Source: Aquiluna sp.
GTDB lineage: Bacteria; Actinomycetota; Actinomycetes; Actinomycetales; Microbacteriaceae
Length of the DNA: 47,963 nucleotides
NCBI GenBank assembly: GCA_029241985.1
Contig: JAQWUU010000051.1
Location: 1 to 47,963, forward strand
Direction: 5' to 3'
Shown: positions 1-12,042 of the stretch, piece after piece
Layout of the letters: each line of letters opens with the position of its first letter
Position numbering within the stretch: the first letter of the stretch is position 1
Notes under the pieces: model-generated
Told to the model about the DNA's origin: nothing
Databases searched by the model: none
Seen by the model: only the letters and a program-made list of their open reading frames with translations
Position numbers and translations under genes: made by a program

Positions 1-14
1 CGAGAAAGTCAAAG

Positions 15-44
15 TTGCATTTCTGTTTCAGAAACAGATACCCT
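15..44 (+). promoter_or_regulatory. Candidate promoter of tRNA-His
   Basis: A TTGCAT box (15-20) and a TACCCT box (39-44), separated by 18 bp, lie about 27 nt before the tRNA. They resemble sigma-70-type -35 and -10 elements. The spacer is filled by a perfect inverted repeat with 8-nt arms and a 1-nt centre (22-38), which could be an operator or the end of an upstream terminator. A second short hairpin (53-57 with 63-67) lies between this promoter and the tRNA. The assignment is inferred from position and consensus only. Confidence 0.35.
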
Positions 45-71
45 TCACGAGTTGCCTGAGAGAGGCACGTG

Positions 72-147
72 GTGGCTATAGCTCAGTTGGTAGAGCACCT
101 GGTTGTGGTCCAGGGGGTCGCGGGTTCAAGCCCCGTTACTCACCCCA
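72..147 (+). tRNA. tRNA-His (anticodon GTG)
   Basis: A complete cloverleaf can be drawn. The anticodon stem is CCTGG/CCAGG around the loop TTGTGGT with anticodon GTG, and the T-loop is TTCAAGC. CCA is encoded (145-147). The base at 71 is G and can supply the extra G-1 typical of tRNA-His, opposite C73 (144). One oddity: in the acceptor stem, position 5 (C76) faces position 68 (C139), a C-C mismatch, and the neighbouring pair 4-69 is G-U. The other acceptor pairs are canonical. The gene is convergent with gatB, whose stop lies 5 nt beyond the CCA. Confidence 0.95.
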
Positions 148-151
148 GTAG

Positions 152-1651
152 TTATTTAGCTCGTTCTAGAACGAGCTCTCGAACTCTGGCAGCGTCGGCT
201 TGTCCGCGCATTTCTTGCATGACAGCCCCGATGACCGCCCCGGCAGCCTGAACCTTGCCATCTCGAATCTTCTCCAAGACATCTGGTTGGCTGGCCAAAG
301 CCTTGTCAACTGCTGCGATGAGGGCACCCTCATCGGTAACAACCTTCAGCCCGCGCTTCTCAACCACTTCTGCAGGTTCGCCTTCGCCTGCCAGCACTCC
401 AGCCACAACATCCCTTGCCAGACGGTCGTTCAGCTCTCCAGAATCAATCAACAACTGGATTTCGGCGACCTGAGCCGGCGTGATAGATAAATCAGACACA
501 GAGACCTCCTGAGCGTTGGCGAGTCTTGCCAATTCACCAGTCCACCACTTACGTGCAGACTGAGCGCTTGCTCCGGCTGCGACCGTAGCCTCGATTTCAT
601 CGAGCAAGTCTGAGTTCAGAACATCGCGGAACTCAAGGTCTGCGAAGCCCCATGATTCCTGCAGACGCTTTCTTCGGATGGCTGGGTTTTCAGGAAGGGT
701 CTTCCTGATCTCCTCAATCCATTCAACACTCGGCTGCACAGGAACAAGGTCTGGTTCCGGGAAGTAGCGGTAGTCATCAGCATCGGACTTAGGCCGCCCC
801 GAAGAAGTGTGGCCACGGTCTTCGTGCCAGTGTCGAGTTTCCTGCGTTATCGAGCCGCCTCCGGCAAGAATGAACGCCTGACGCTGAATCTCGTATCTAA
901 CTGCATTCTCAACGCTTCGAAGCGAGTTAACGTTCTTGGTCTCAGTGCGAGTGCCGAGCTTCTCTGCACCTTTTTCTCGCAGTGAGACGTTAGCGTCACA
1001 GCGCACGTTTCCACGCTCCATCTTGGCATCGGAAACATCCATTGCTTTTACAATGTCGCGGATTGCGCGTACGTAGGTTGCAGCAAGCTCAGGAGCTTTG
1101 TCTAACGCTCCATAAATCGGTTTGGTAACGATCTCAACCAATGGCACACCTGCCCGGTTGTAGTCCACCAGGGAGTACTCAGCACCCTGGATTCGCCCGG
1201 TTGCGCCACCAATGTGAGTGAGCTTTCCAGCATCTTCTTCCATGTGGGCACGCTCAATTGGAATCTGAAAAACTTCTCCAGATTCCAGCTCAACCGATAT
1301 GGTTCCCTCGTAAGCTATCGGCTCGTCGTACTGTGAAGTTTGAAAGTTTTTTGCCAGGTCTGGATAAAAATAGTTTTTCCTGGAAAACCTTCCAGTAGAA
1401 GCGATTTCACAATTCAAAGCCAAGCCGATTGCGATAGAAGACTCTACTGCTTTGCGGTTAACGGCCGGCAATGAACCAGGTAAACCTAAGCAGGTTGGGC
1501 ACACGTTTGTGTTTGGTTCCGACCCAAAGTTGTTTGCACAGCCACAAAACATCTTGCTGACTGTGTTCAGCTCGATGTGAACCTCCAGGCCGATCACAAC
1601 CTCAAACCGTTCGATTGCATCCTCATAGGACATCAGTTGTTCTTTAGCCAT
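152..1651 (-). CDS. gatB: Asp-tRNA(Asn)/Glu-tRNA(Gln) amidotransferase subunit B
   Basis: GatB recognises the misacylated Glu-tRNA(Gln) or Asp-tRNA(Asn) and phosphorylates its side chain before amidation in the cytosolic GatCAB complex. The 499-aa length fits the family. The N-terminal part has the family signature region around residues 16-60 ([10 protein letters not shown], then a Cys-rich stretch with CGC and CPTC). The C-terminal third is the helical YqeY-like tRNA-binding tail. The ATG is preceded by GGAGG with 7-nt spacing and shares one base with the gatA stop (TAATG), so translation is probably coupled. The last codons contain a perfect 20-bp palindrome (158-177). Confidence 0.97.
   Translation of the reverse strand: MAKEQLMSYEDAIERFEVVIGLEVHIELNTVSKMFCGCANNFGSEPNTNVCPTCLGLPGSLPAVNRKAVESSIAIGLALNCEIASTGRFSRKNYFYPDLAKNFQTSQYDEPIAYEGTISVELESGEVFQIPIERAHMEEDAGKLTHIGGATGRIQGAEYSLVDYNRAGVPLVEIVTKPIYGALDKAPELAATYVRAIRDIVKAMDVSDAKMERGNVRCDANVSLREKGAEKLGTRTETKNVNSLRSVENAVRYEIQRQAFILAGGGSITQETRHWHEDRGHTSSGRPKSDADDYRYFPEPDLVPVQPSVEWIEEIRKTLPENPAIRRKRLQESWGFADLEFRDVLNSDLLDEIEATVAAGASAQSARKWWTGELARLANAQEVSVSDLSITPAQVAEIQLLIDSGELNDRLARDVVAGVLAGEGEPAEVVEKRGLKVVTDEGALIAAVDKALASQPDVLEKIRDGKVQAAGAVIGAVMQEMRGQADAARVRELVLERAK
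158..177. repeat. Perfect 20-bp palindrome at the 3' end of gatB
   Basis: Two 10-nt arms meet without a spacer. As RNA this folds into an 8-bp stem with a CTAG loop. It lies within the last gatB codons, between the tRNA-His end and the gatB stop. No T-run follows on either strand, so a classical intrinsic terminator is not shown. A bidirectional structure separating the two convergent transcripts is possible. Confidence 0.6.
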
Positions 1652-3153
1652 TACAGAACCTCCAAATCAGGCGCCTGGCTGATCAGAGGGGCGCCCCATT
1701 CACTTACATAAAGCTTTTCAATAATGCTGGCGACCCTGTACATTTGTGCGTCCTGCATTGCCGGAGCAAGTATCTGAACTCCAGACGGAAGCCCATCTTC
1801 CTTCGCTAAACCGTTTGGAACTGACATGCCAGGGATTCCTGCCAGGTTCGCGGGAATGGTAGCAATATCATTCAAATACATGGCCAGAGGGTCGTTGATC
1901 TTTTCGCCAATCTTGAATGCCGTTGTTGGAGCTGTTGGTGTCAGCAAAACATCCGCAACCTCGAAAGCCTTGGCGAGGTCTTGTTGAATGAGTGTCCTCA
2001 CCTTTTGCGCTGACCCATAGTAAGCGTCGTAGTATCCAGAGGACAGCGCGTAGGTCCCAAGAATGATTCTTCTCTTGACCTCTGGGCCGAAGCCATGCTC
2101 GCGAGTTGCGGCCATAACTCTCTCGATGGTCGGGTTACCCTCAGGCATCACCCTGAGCCCGAACCGCACCGAGTCGAATTTTGCGAGGTTTGAAGATGCC
2201 TCTGCCGGCAAAATCAAGTAATAGGCAGCCACCGCATACTCAAAACTTGGGCAGTCAACCTCAACGATGGTTGCGCCTGCGGCAGTTAGCTTTTCAATGG
2301 TGTCCTCGAAGCGCTCTTTCACGCCATCTTGGAATCCATCAGAAGAAAGCTGCTTCACAACTCCAACCCGAAGACCCTTGACATCAGCCTCTCTAACGGC
2401 ATTTGTCATAGAGCCGAGGCTATTTGGCAACGAGGTTGAGTCGTGAGGATCGTGCCCGGCGATGATGTCCTGCAAAAGAGCAGCATCCATAACGTCATTA
2501 GTCACAGGTCCAATTTGATCCAGTGAACTTGCCAGAGCAATCAGACCGTAACGTGATACCGCGCCATAGGTTGGCTTGGCACCTACCGAGCCAGTCACTG
2601 CAGCCGGGAACCTGATTGACCCTCCGGTGTCGCTACCAAGTGCCAATGGCGCGAGGTGGCCTGAAACAGCTGAGCTAGACCCGCCACCTGAACCTCCCGG
2701 GATCCGCCCCAAATCCCATGGATTTCGACTTGGGCCGTAGGCGGAGAACTCTGTCGAAGAGCCCATTGCGAACTCATCTAGATTTGTCTTTCCAAGTATT
2801 GGCATGCCGGCCTGGCGGATCTTTGCAACTACCGTTGCGTCATACTGTGGCACCCAGCCCTCAAGGATCTTCGATCCAGAGGTTGTAGGGGCATCTGTGG
2901 TTGTCAGGTTGTCCTTGACTGCAATCGGAACACCGTGCAACGCTGACAGCGGCTTGCCATCTGCGAGGTGCTTATCTGCGTTCTTGGCCTGCTCGAGGCT
3001 GTTCTCACGATTAATGTGCAAGTAAGAGTTGGTCTTTGGATTTAGCTTTTCCATCCGGTCCAAGAATGCCGATGTGATTTCGACGGACGAAGCGTTCTTG
3101 GTGATTATCATCTCCGCAAGTGTTGCTGCGGAAGCGCCAATAATGTCTGTCAT
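1651..3153 (-). CDS. gatA: Asp-tRNA(Asn)/Glu-tRNA(Gln) amidotransferase subunit A
   Basis: GatA is the amidase-signature glutaminase that releases ammonia from glutamine and channels it to GatB. The catalytic Ser-cisSer-Lys triad is visible as K80 (IAVKDN), S155 (GGSGGGSSS) and S179 ([11 protein letters not shown]). The 500-aa length is normal. The ATG follows a GAGG motif after 8 nt and sits 3 nt downstream of the gatC stop. It is the middle gene of gatC-gatA-gatB. The presence of GatCAB implies indirect synthesis of Gln-tRNA and/or Asn-tRNA. Confidence 0.97.
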   Translation of the reverse strand: MTDIIGASAATLAEMIITKNASSVEITSAFLDRMEKLNPKTNSYLHINRENSLEQAKNADKHLADGKPLSALHGVPIAVKDNLTTTDAPTTSGSKILEGWVPQYDATVVAKIRQAGMPILGKTNLDEFAMGSSTEFSAYGPSRNPWDLGRIPGGSGGGSSSAVSGHLAPLALGSDTGGSIRFPAAVTGSVGAKPTYGAVSRYGLIALASSLDQIGPVTNDVMDAALLQDIIAGHDPHDSTSLPNSLGSMTNAVREADVKGLRVGVVKQLSSDGFQDGVKERFEDTIEKLTAAGATIVEVDCPSFEYAVAAYYLILPAEASSNLAKFDSVRFGLRVMPEGNPTIERVMAATREHGFGPEVKRRIILGTYALSSGYYDAYYGSAQKVRTLIQQDLAKAFEVADVLLTPTAPTTAFKIGEKINDPLAMYLNDIATIPANLAGIPGMSVPNGLAKEDGLPSGVQILAPAMQDAQMYRVASIIEKLYVSEWGAPLISQAPDLEVL

Positions 3154-3156
3154 GGT

Positions 3157-3453
3157 CTAGTCCTCGTCCAGGATTGCGTTTACCTTAAACCGGCCATCTG
3201 CGCTGTCAGGCGCTGCAGATAGTGCTTGCTCCTGAGTCAAAGACGGAAGAATCACATCTTCGCGATACACGTTAGCCATTGGAATCGGGTGGCTGGTGGC
3301 CGCCACGTCACCAGAGACAGCCTTGGTAACCATGGCAACGGAATCTACAATCACAGAGAGCTCGCCAGCAAACTGCTCTACTTCCTGGTCTGTAACCAAA
3401 ATTCGGGAAAGTGACGCGAGATGGCGAACCAAATCGGGGGTAATTTCAGACAT
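3157..3453 (-). CDS. gatC: Asp-tRNA(Asn)/Glu-tRNA(Gln) amidotransferase subunit C
   Basis: GatC is the small structural subunit that clamps GatA to GatB. The 98-aa protein opens with the typical pattern ITPDLVRHLASLSRI and has the family C-terminal region around RFKVNAILDED. It is the first gene of the gat operon, 40 nt downstream of the ligA start-distal end (ligA stop at 3494). No strong Shine-Dalgarno is visible before the ATG, and the gap has no clear terminator, so read-through from ligA is likely. Confidence 0.93.
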   Translation of the reverse strand: MSEITPDLVRHLASLSRILVTDQEVEQFAGELSVIVDSVAMVTKAVSGDVAATSHPIPMANVYREDVILPSLTQEQALSAAPDSADGRFKVNAILDED

Positions 3454-3493
3454 TCAACATCTCACTTCATTATTTGGCGGGTAGGACCTAAGT

Positions 3494-6698
<3,205 letters not shown>

Positions 6699-6704
6699 CC
6701 TTGA

Positions 6705-6710
6705 AGTCTA
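6705..6710 (-). promoter_or_regulatory. Candidate leaderless -10 box of mnmA
   Basis: TAGACT on the minus strand ends 6 nt before the mnmA ATG, so transcription would start at or next to the first base of the start codon. No Shine-Dalgarno is present. No good -35 is visible. Confidence 0.45.
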
Positions 6711-6725
6711 ATTTGACTTTGGTTT

Positions 6726-7892
6726 TTATGCAGGTGCGGCTTGAAGCGCTATTGGGTGGATCTTTGCTAAAGCGCGAATAAATGCGGCCGTATCGTCCGC
6801 TGTGGTGGTAAATCCAAGAGTTACCCTGACGCAAGCCGAAGCCTGGGCTTGATCAAACCCCATTCCAATTGCTACGTGCGAGGGTCCAAGCACTCCAGCC
6901 TGGCAAGCCGATCCTGCAGACACACAGACTCCCTCTTGGTCCAGCAAAAACAGCAGAGCATCAGACTGTGTTCCAGGAAAAATAAAATGGGCGTTATAGC
7001 CGGCACGGTCTGCGCCACTGGCTGTGACTATGGCCGATGGCACCAATTGCGTGACTCGAGCCTCCACCTCATCGCGGAGCACCGTCAGTCGATTCATCTC
7101 TTCTTTAAGTTCTGCAGTGGCGTCGGTTGCCGCAGCTGCAAAGCTTGCCGCTAGCGGGTAGTTCATGGTGCCCGAACGCAAAGCCCGCTCCTGGCCACCG
7201 CCATGAACGAGTGAAATCGGTTTAGCTGACCTAGCCACAACCAGTGCTCCGATACCTATGGGTGCTCCGACCTTATGCCCAGACAGACTCATTGCAGTAA
7301 GTCCACTGGCCTGAAAATCAATTGGTATGTGGCCCAAGGCAGCCACAGCGTCAGTATGCACTGGTATCTGAAACTCGCTAGCCATTTGCACAACTCTCGG
7401 AATGTCAGTGATTACACCCGTTTCGTTATTTACCCACATCAGCGTGATCAGGGCAACCGAAGGCCCGTGTTTTGAAATCAACGCTTTCAGAGACTCGAAA
7501 TCAACCATTCCATTGGCAAAGTGTTTAACGAAGTGAACCTCAGCGCCCTGGTTCTTAGCTAGCCACTGAACAGGGTCGATTACCGCGTGATGCTCAGTTT
7601 CGGAGGAGATAATCACGGTCTTTTTAGCACCGGTTTGGTTTTGACTCCAGTAGATCCCTTTGATGGCGTGGTTGTTGCCCTCTGTTCCACCGGAGTTGAA
7701 GATTATTTCGCTTCGGTTAGCACCGACGGCCTTTGCAACAGTATCCCTTGATGCCTCGAGTAGTTCCCTAGTGCTCCTGCCTTGGCTATGAACGCTTGAA
7801 GGGTTGCCGAGTAAATCAAGCGCCTCAGTTAGGGCCTTCTTTGCACTTGGCCTAAGCGCTGTAGTAGATGCATGGTCGAGAAAAACTGACAT
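6726..7892 (-). CDS. Cysteine desulfurase (NifS/IscS family)
   Basis: This PLP enzyme removes sulfur from cysteine and carries it as a persulfide. The PLP lysine is K207 (SLSGHKVGAP), the phosphate-binding region is SGGTEGN near 68-73, and the active-site cysteine is C330 (SAGSACQAG). The 388-aa length fits the IscS/NifS class. Its position immediately before mnmA suggests sulfur delivery for tRNA thiolation; no iscU or suf genes are adjacent. The ATG lacks a Shine-Dalgarno but follows a TAGGCT box by 6 nt. It is divergent from glgX. The precise symbol (iscS or nifS) cannot be decided from sequence alone. Confidence 0.93.
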   Translation of the reverse strand: MSVFLDHASTTALRPSAKKALTEALDLLGNPSSVHSQGRSTRELLEASRDTVAKAVGANRSEIIFNSGGTEGNNHAIKGIYWSQNQTGAKKTVIISSETEHHAVIDPVQWLAKNQGAEVHFVKHFANGMVDFESLKALISKHGPSVALITLMWVNNETGVITDIPRVVQMASEFQIPVHTDAVAALGHIPIDFQASGLTAMSLSGHKVGAPIGIGALVVARSAKPISLVHGGGQERALRSGTMNYPLAASFAAAATDATAELKEEMNRLTVLRDEVEARVTQLVPSAIVTASGADRAGYNAHFIFPGTQSDALLFLLDQEGVCVSAGSACQAGVLGPSHVAIGMGFDQAQASACVRVTLGFTTTADDTAAFIRALAKIHPIALQAAPA

Positions 7893-7898
7893 AAATAC

Positions 7899-7904
7899 AG
7901 CCTA
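7899..7904 (-). promoter_or_regulatory. Candidate leaderless -10 box of the cysteine desulfurase gene
   Basis: TAGGCT on the minus strand lies 6 nt before the ATG at 7892. The same hexamer recurs before rsmD and the gene at 38570 with 6-7 nt spacing. Confidence 0.5.
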
Positions 7905-7932
7905 GTTGTCAGGCCAATCAAGTAACCCTTAG

Positions 7933-7938
7933 TAGCCT
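7933..7938 (+). promoter_or_regulatory. Candidate leaderless -10 box of glgX
   Basis: TAGCCT lies 8 nt before the ATG at 7947, slightly further than in the other candidates. It is 28 bp from the divergent TAGGCT box that serves the desulfurase gene. Confidence 0.35.
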
Positions 7939-7946
7939 TGAGCCCG

Positions 7947-10007
7947 ATGACGAATTCACTTCACAACTCTCTAGTTGCCGATGGCACTCCTCTGGGGCTT
8001 TCACTGGTCGACGGTGGCGGGGTTTTCAACGTCTGGTCCGCTACCGCAGATTCGATGAAACTTCTGATCCTGGATTCTGAAGACAGCACCAAAGTGACGC
8101 ATGAAATTGCACTTGAGGCCCAAGATGCCGGCATCTTTTCAGGGGCAGATGACCGGCTTGCCGCCGGGACAAATTACGTGTTGCGCGCAGCCGGGCCAAA
8201 TGGAAAAAGAGATGCCTTTGATCCGACCAGAAACTTATTGGACCCATATGCCAAAGGATTAGTTCGAAAAAGTCCCAGCGATTACTACTGCGTGGCTGTG
8301 GAAGACGATTTTGACTGGCAAGGGGTCGCAAAGCCCAAAACCAGCCTCTCTGAAAGCGTGATCTACGAGGCCCACCTGCGTGGCCTAACGCGTCTCAATC
8401 CTGCGATTCCAGAAGACATTAGGGGCTCGTACGCAGCCCTGGGCCACCCAGCCACCATTGACTACCTGACGAAGCTGGGAATAACCGCCATAGAACTGCT
8501 ACCGATTCAGGCCTTCATCTCAGAACCTAGGCTCGTGAATCTCGGCCTTATCAACTACTGGGGCTACAACACGATCAACTACTTCACGCCGCACATGCGC
8601 TACTCCAGCAAGAAGGCCCGAGAGTCATCCCCTTTGGCAATAATGCGGGAGCTAAAGACCGCGATTCGAGAGCTTCACAGGGCTGGAATTGAGGTGATTC
8701 TTGACGTGGTTTATAACCACACCGCCGAAGGTGGTGCCAAGGGGCTTACCTTTTCTTACCGCGGGTTAGATAACTCCAGTTACTACCGGCAGGACGACGA
8801 CGGTAATTATCAAGACACCACAGGTTGCGGCAACTCGCTAGATTTTGGCAAACCCATGGTCCAAAAGCTAATGCTCGACTCCCTCCGCTATTGGGTTGAT
8901 GACATGCAGGTGGATGGATTTCGGTTTGACTTGGCAACAACGCTTGCCAGAGACGAACAGAACCGCTTTGATCCGAACCATCCATCGTTGCAAGCCATGA
9001 AAAAAGACCCCATTATCTCAACCGCCAAGCTAATTGTTGAACCCTGGGATGTTGGCATGGGAGGTTGGCAGACTGGCAATTTCCCACCCGGCTTTCCGGA
9101 ATGGAACGACCAGTACCGTGACTCGATTCGGAAGTTTTGGCTCAGCGACATCAAAAACGCTAGGCACACCGGTAGTCACGAAAACGGCGTGCAGGATTTA
9201 GCCGGGAAAATTTCCGGATCTCAGCAGGTGGTGAGCGAGGGTTCACCTGTTGGAAGCTTGAACTTTATAACTGCCCACGACGGATTCACGCTCTGGGACC
9301 TGGTTTCTTATGACCAAAAACACAACCTTGCCAACGGCGAAGCAAGCCGAGACGGTTCTGGCGAAAACTTCAGCTTCAATCATGGACAAGAAGGTTCCAC
9401 CACCAACAAATCAATCAGCGCAAATCGAACCAAAGCAGCCAGAAACCTCCTTGGCACGCTCTTGACCTCCGCGGGAGTTCCCATGATTACGGCCGGTGAT
9501 GAGCGGCTGAAGTCTCAAGACGGCAACAATAACGCTTATTGCCAAGACAACTCCATCACCTGGCAAGAGTTTGAACCAGACTCAGAAAAGGACAACTTTT
9601 TCGAAACCATCGCGCATCTAATTAGGCTGCGTAAGCAATTCCCAGCACTCAGGCCAACGGATTTCACCAAACTCGAAAAAGCAACCACATATCACGATCA
9701 AATGCTTTGGTTTTCGGCAACTGGACAGCAGATGAGCGTTGAGGACTGGCATAACCCGGAGCGCAGGACTCTCCAGCGGCTAAATTTTCACCTTCTTCCC
9801 GATGGTTCAACTCAAGGGGTTTTGCTCGCAATCAACGGCACCGAAGCAATCAAAGAAATTCAACTTCCGGAACTTGCACGCAACCAACATTATGAATTGC
9901 TTTGGGACTCTGCTTTCCAAACGCCTCCCACGCAACTGCTTAAATTCAACGCCAGAGCAAAGGTTTTAATGGTTGAAACCAGCATCCAATTATTTGCAGT
10001 TCGCTGA
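7947..10007 (+). CDS. glgX: Glycogen debranching enzyme, GlgX/isoamylase type (GH13)
   Basis: This enzyme hydrolyses alpha-1,6 branches of glycogen-like glucan. An N-terminal CBM48-like beta domain (about residues 1-120) precedes a GH13 barrel. Counted from the TTG at 7938, visible GH13 motifs are DVVYNH (256-261), GFRFD with nucleophile D331, the acid/base E368 (IVEPWD) and AHDG with D448. The 686-689 aa length fits GlgX. The N-terminal domain is divergent, so a broader isoamylase-type role is possible. I chose the ATG at 7947 over the in-frame TTG at 7938 because a TAGCCT box fits a leaderless start there. It is first of three clustered glucan genes. Confidence 0.88.
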   Translation: MTNSLHNSLVADGTPLGLSLVDGGGVFNVWSATADSMKLLILDSEDSTKVTHEIALEAQDAGIFSGADDRLAAGTNYVLRAAGPNGKRDAFDPTRNLLDPYAKGLVRKSPSDYYCVAVEDDFDWQGVAKPKTSLSESVIYEAHLRGLTRLNPAIPEDIRGSYAALGHPATIDYLTKLGITAIELLPIQAFISEPRLVNLGLINYWGYNTINYFTPHMRYSSKKARESSPLAIMRELKTAIRELHRAGIEVILDVVYNHTAEGGAKGLTFSYRGLDNSSYYRQDDDGNYQDTTGCGNSLDFGKPMVQKLMLDSLRYWVDDMQVDGFRFDLATTLARDEQNRFDPNHPSLQAMKKDPIISTAKLIVEPWDVGMGGWQTGNFPPGFPEWNDQYRDSIRKFWLSDIKNARHTGSHENGVQDLAGKISGSQQVVSEGSPVGSLNFITAHDGFTLWDLVSYDQKHNLANGEASRDGSGENFSFNHGQEGSTTNKSISANRTKAARNLLGTLLTSAGVPMITAGDERLKSQDGNNNAYCQDNSITWQEFEPDSEKDNFFETIAHLIRLRKQFPALRPTDFTKLEKATTYHDQMLWFSATGQQMSVEDWHNPERRTLQRLNFHLLPDGSTQGVLLAINGTEAIKEIQLPELARNQHYELLWDSAFQTPPTQLLKFNARAKVLMVETSIQLFAVR

Positions 10008-10047
10008 CGATAGCCGTGCCAGGCAAGCACAACTGAGGAAATCTGGC

Positions 10048-10053
10048 TAAATT
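10048..10053 (+). promoter_or_regulatory. Candidate leaderless -10 box of glgE
   Basis: TAAATT lies exactly 6 nt before the glgE ATG, in the 52-nt gap after glgX. No Shine-Dalgarno precedes this ATG. glgE-glgB may therefore have its own promoter. Confidence 0.5.
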
Positions 10054-10059
10054 GAAGCC

Positions 10060-12042
10060 ATGACCCACGGAGACATTCGAATAACTCGACTACCAATAGT
10101 GTCAACTTGGCCCGTGGTTGACGACGGAAATTTCGCTGTGAAGGCATTCGTCACAGAGGTCTTGGAGTTTGGAGCTACGGCTACCAGAGAAGGCCATGAC
10201 CAATTGGCCGCCGAGTTGGTATTGGAGAGCCCGTCTGGCGAAGAGACCAGATCTAGAATGTTTCCCGGCTCACCGGGCATGGATCAATTTTTTGTAAAAC
10301 AGCAAGTTTCTGAAATGGGCATTTGGAAATACCGGGTAACCACTTGGGATGACAAATTTGCCACTTGGCACCACACAGCAGTAATAAAGCTTGCGGCCGG
10401 AATCGACCAGAGCCTGGTCATGCTCGAGGGCCAACAATTAGCAAATGAGCTCCTGGCTGCTGCCGGTGCAAAAGACAAGAAGATTCTCAAGGCAGTTATC
10501 GCCTGTCTTGGTGATGAGAACGAGACTCCCCTTCAAAAATTCGAGAGCTCAATCGCTCTGGGTTTTGCGCAAGCGGCTAATAACTCGCCGCTTCGTCCAC
10601 TTGCTAGCAGCTCTAAGCCCGTAAGAATCCTCTGTGAACGAAAGCTGTCAGGATCTGGATCTTGGTATGAGTTCTTCCCAAGAAGTGAGGGTGCGACCAA
10701 AGACAAAAAAGGCCTCTGGACTTCTGGCACTTTCAAGACCGCAACAAAGTCATTGACGAGAGTGAAGGACATGGGTTTTGAAGTCCTTTACCTGCCACCA
10801 ATTCACCCAATCGGCGAAGCCCATAGAAAAGGACCAAATAATACCCTGGTGGCACAGGGCGATGACCCAGGTTCACCTTGGGCCATCGGATCCTCTGCCG
10901 GGGGTCACGACACTATTCACCCGGATCTCGGCTCCGAGAAGGATTTCGCTAATTTTGTGAAGAGCGCCAACAAGCTTGGAATAGAAATTGCGATGGATTT
11001 TGCCCTGCAGGCATCGCCTGACCACCCGTGGGTAAAAAGCAACCCACAGTGGTTTGCGAAAAGAGCTGACGGCTCAATCGCCTATGCGGAAAATCCCCCC
11101 AAGAAATATCAGGATATCTTTCCGATTTTCTTTGACGAGGACCCTGAGGGACTTGTTGAAGAAGTGCTTGGCATTCTTACAAAATGGATTGGGCTAGGAG
11201 TCAAGATTTTCAGGGTGGACAATCCACACACCAAACCAGTTAGTTTCTGGCAGGAAGTGATTGAGAAGATAAACGAACAGCACCCTGAGGTCATTTTCCT
11301 AGCGGAAGCGTTTACCAGGCCTGCCATGATGCACGCCTTGGCGAAAGCTGGCTTCCAGCAGTCTTACACCTATTTCACGTGGCGCAATTCCAAGAACGAG
11401 CTAGCAGAGTACTTCCGTGAGCTTTCTCAAGACTCCGCGGACTTCTTTAGGCCAAACCTTTGGGTCAATACTCCTGACATTCTGAGTGAGTACATACAGT
11501 TTGGTGGGCGCCCTGCTTTCAAGATTCGAGCAACGATTGCTGCCACTGCCGGATCAAGCTGGGGTATGTACGCAGGTTTCGAGCTATACGAGGCGGTGGC
11601 AAGACCCGGTGCTGAAGAAAATATTGATAACGAGAAATTCGAATACAAAAAGCGCGACTTCCTTGCCGCGGAGAAATCGGGGGCCAGCCTCGCACCTAGA
11701 ATTTCGCTCCTCAACAAATTGCGAGCCGAGCATCCCTGCCTTGGCCAATTGCGCAATTTGCTAGTTCACGAAAGTGCAGACGCTGCTGTGCTGGTCTACT
11801 CAAAGCACCTAGAGGCAGAATTTAATCAGGGCGTGCCGGATACGATCATTGTCGTTGTGAACACCGATCCAACGTCCACAAGAGAGACAACGGTAACAAT
11901 TGACCTGAGAGCTCTTGGGCTCCCCGAGGAGTTCCAGGTTAAAGATTTAGTTACTGGGAAGATTTATCAGTGGGGAGCACAGAACTACGTGAAACTCGAT
12001 TCCTTCGAAGAGCCAGCGCACATTTTTGAGGTTATGCAATGA
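10060..12042 (+). CDS. glgE: Alpha-1,4-glucan:maltose-1-phosphate maltosyltransferase (GlgE, GH13_3)
   Basis: GlgE extends alpha-1,4-glucan by two glucose units from maltose-1-phosphate. The N-terminal domain (about 1-180) is followed by the catalytic barrel with PPIHPIG (246-252), the nucleophile D387 in KIFRVDNPHTKP, and the acid/base E416 in IFLAEAFTRP. The family-typical phosphate-site region KGPNN is at 257-261. The 660-aa length matches the family. The TGA stop overlaps the glgB start (ATGA), so the two are translationally coupled. This pairing is known from the mycobacterial GlgE pathway; treS, pep2 and the glgM/glgA type synthase are not in this window. Confidence 0.95.
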   Translation: MTHGDIRITRLPIVSTWPVVDDGNFAVKAFVTEVLEFGATATREGHDQLAAELVLESPSGEETRSRMFPGSPGMDQFFVKQQVSEMGIWKYRVTTWDDKFATWHHTAVIKLAAGIDQSLVMLEGQQLANELLAAAGAKDKKILKAVIACLGDENETPLQKFESSIALGFAQAANNSPLRPLASSSKPVRILCERKLSGSGSWYEFFPRSEGATKDKKGLWTSGTFKTATKSLTRVKDMGFEVLYLPPIHPIGEAHRKGPNNTLVAQGDDPGSPWAIGSSAGGHDTIHPDLGSEKDFANFVKSANKLGIEIAMDFALQASPDHPWVKSNPQWFAKRADGSIAYAENPPKKYQDIFPIFFDEDPEGLVEEVLGILTKWIGLGVKIFRVDNPHTKPVSFWQEVIEKINEQHPEVIFLAEAFTRPAMMHALAKAGFQQSYTYFTWRNSKNELAEYFRELSQDSADFFRPNLWVNTPDILSEYIQFGGRPAFKIRATIAATAGSSWGMYAGFELYEAVARPGAEENIDNEKFEYKKRDFLAAEKSGASLAPRISLLNKLRAEHPCLGQLRNLLVHESADAAVLVYSKHLEAEFNQGVPDTIIVVVNTDPTSTRETTVTIDLRALGLPEEFQVKDLVTGKIYQWGAQNYVKLDSFEEPAHIFEVMQ

